A stretch of 7,235 bases of DNA from Nitrospirota bacterium (GTDB lineage Bacteria > Nitrospirota_A > Leptospirillia > Leptospirillales > Leptospirillaceae). Below, piece by piece: positions 6,987 to 7,235 of this stretch (its first letter is position 1; each line of letters begins with the position of its first letter). A program made the translations under genes and the position numbers. The stretch spans positions 1-7,235 of the forward strand of contig JAKCCY010000134.1 in NCBI GenBank assembly GCA_021838765.1. Direction: 5' to 3'. Under the pieces are notes generated by a model. That model was not told the DNA's origin. It searched no databases and saw nothing but the letters and a program-made list of their open reading frames with translations.

Positions 6987-7235
6987 ATTCAGAAAACAGC
7001 CCTCAACCAGTCAAGAGGATCCCGGGGAAAGAGTCTTTCCGGAGAGATCCACCGGAGAATCCCCATTCAAAACAACATGCATTCTCTCACAGCTTGCCGG
7101 CTTCCCGCCAGATCCCCCAAACGCTCCAGAAGAGAGATCCTTACCTCAAAAACGTAAAGAGCCAATCTCCATCGAGAATGACCGGAAACAAAAGCTTTTA
7201 CGATACAGAGCAACATTGGAAACTTGACAGCATAA
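6978..7235. other. Intergenic region upstream of trxB, no convincing gene
   Basis: Apart from the trxB Shine-Dalgarno and the 7-1-7 palindrome, this stretch holds a 10-base palindrome AAAAGCTTTT (7190-7199). It also holds a plus-strand TTGACA at 7224-7229 that could be the -35 box of a divergent gene beyond the window edge, with no -10 visible. No clear sigma-70 promoter for trxB was found. A minus-strand frame open from 7234 to a TGA at 7069-7067 (55 codons) is too short and too featureless to call. Confidence 0.6.
7026..7040. promoter_or_regulatory. Perfect 7-1-7 palindrome upstream of trxB, candidate operator
   Basis: GGAAAGA-G-TCTTTCC is an exact inverted repeat centred on base 7033, which places it 49-63 bases before the trxB start. 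Two direct CCGGAGA copies (7039-7045 and 7052-7058) overlap and flank it. The position suits a transcription-factor site between promoter and start. No known regulator's consensus is recognised, and a fold-back RNA with a three-base loop is the alternative. Confidence 0.3.

Noticed and set aside
7009..7014. Minus-strand TTGACT as the -35 box of trxB
   Set aside because: At 17 bases the sequence is TGAATG, a poor -10, and it would run into the Shine-Dalgarno, leaving almost no leader.
7067..7091. Minus-strand ATG giving MHVVLNGDSPVDLSGKTL, which resembles the start of the sulfur carrier ThiS
   Set aside because: The frame ends after 23 codons in SPGSS with no C-terminal GG and no thiamine genes nearby. 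The resemblance is short and probably chance.
7224..7229. Plus-strand TTGACA near the window end as a promoter -35 box
   Set aside because: The -10 box would lie beyond the window, so the promoter cannot be supported; a single hexamer is weak evidence.

Overview
The window looks like a piece of an autotrophic, probably acidophilic bacterial chromosome. The best guess is Leptospirillum or a relative in the Nitrospirota. This rests on recognising the gene set (a very long DabA, a NuoM-like partner and a small PII-like gene), on the character of the proteins and on a mid-50s percent GC judged by eye. No database was available, so the organism is an inference.

Bases 1-5500 form one plus-strand operon. 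It holds the 3' end of a membrane-protein gene (possibly the NuoL/DabB-like subunit), a complete 469-residue NuoM/ND4-like membrane subunit, a 1153-residue DabA protein (UPF0753/DUF2309) and a 113-residue PII-like protein. The first three genes overlap at their stop/start codons (TGATG and ATGA), and the PII-like gene follows dabA after 21 bases. Together they describe a DAB-type inorganic-carbon accumulation system. DabA is a cytoplasmic zinc protein with a carbonic-anhydrase-like site, thought to hydrate CO2 to bicarbonate one way. The antiporter-like membrane subunits are thought to couple this to an ion gradient, and the PII-like protein is a plausible sensor or regulator. The operon's promoter and first gene start lie upstream of the window.

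Bases 5518-6977 form a minus-strand pair that converges on the operon across only 17 bases. trxB encodes a standard NADPH-dependent thioredoxin reductase. It is followed, with a 4-base ATGA overlap, by a 178-residue protein of unknown function with one N-terminal membrane anchor. A strong hairpin lies over the convergent junction.

Bases 6978-7235 are the trxB upstream region. They hold a good Shine-Dalgarno sequence, a perfect 7-1-7 palindrome that may be an operator, and no convincing gene. No tRNA, rRNA, insertion sequence or CRISPR array was seen. The most interesting part is the DAB operon: its architecture (a NuoM-like partner, perhaps two antiporter-like subunits), its enlarged DabA and its divergent PII-like protein.
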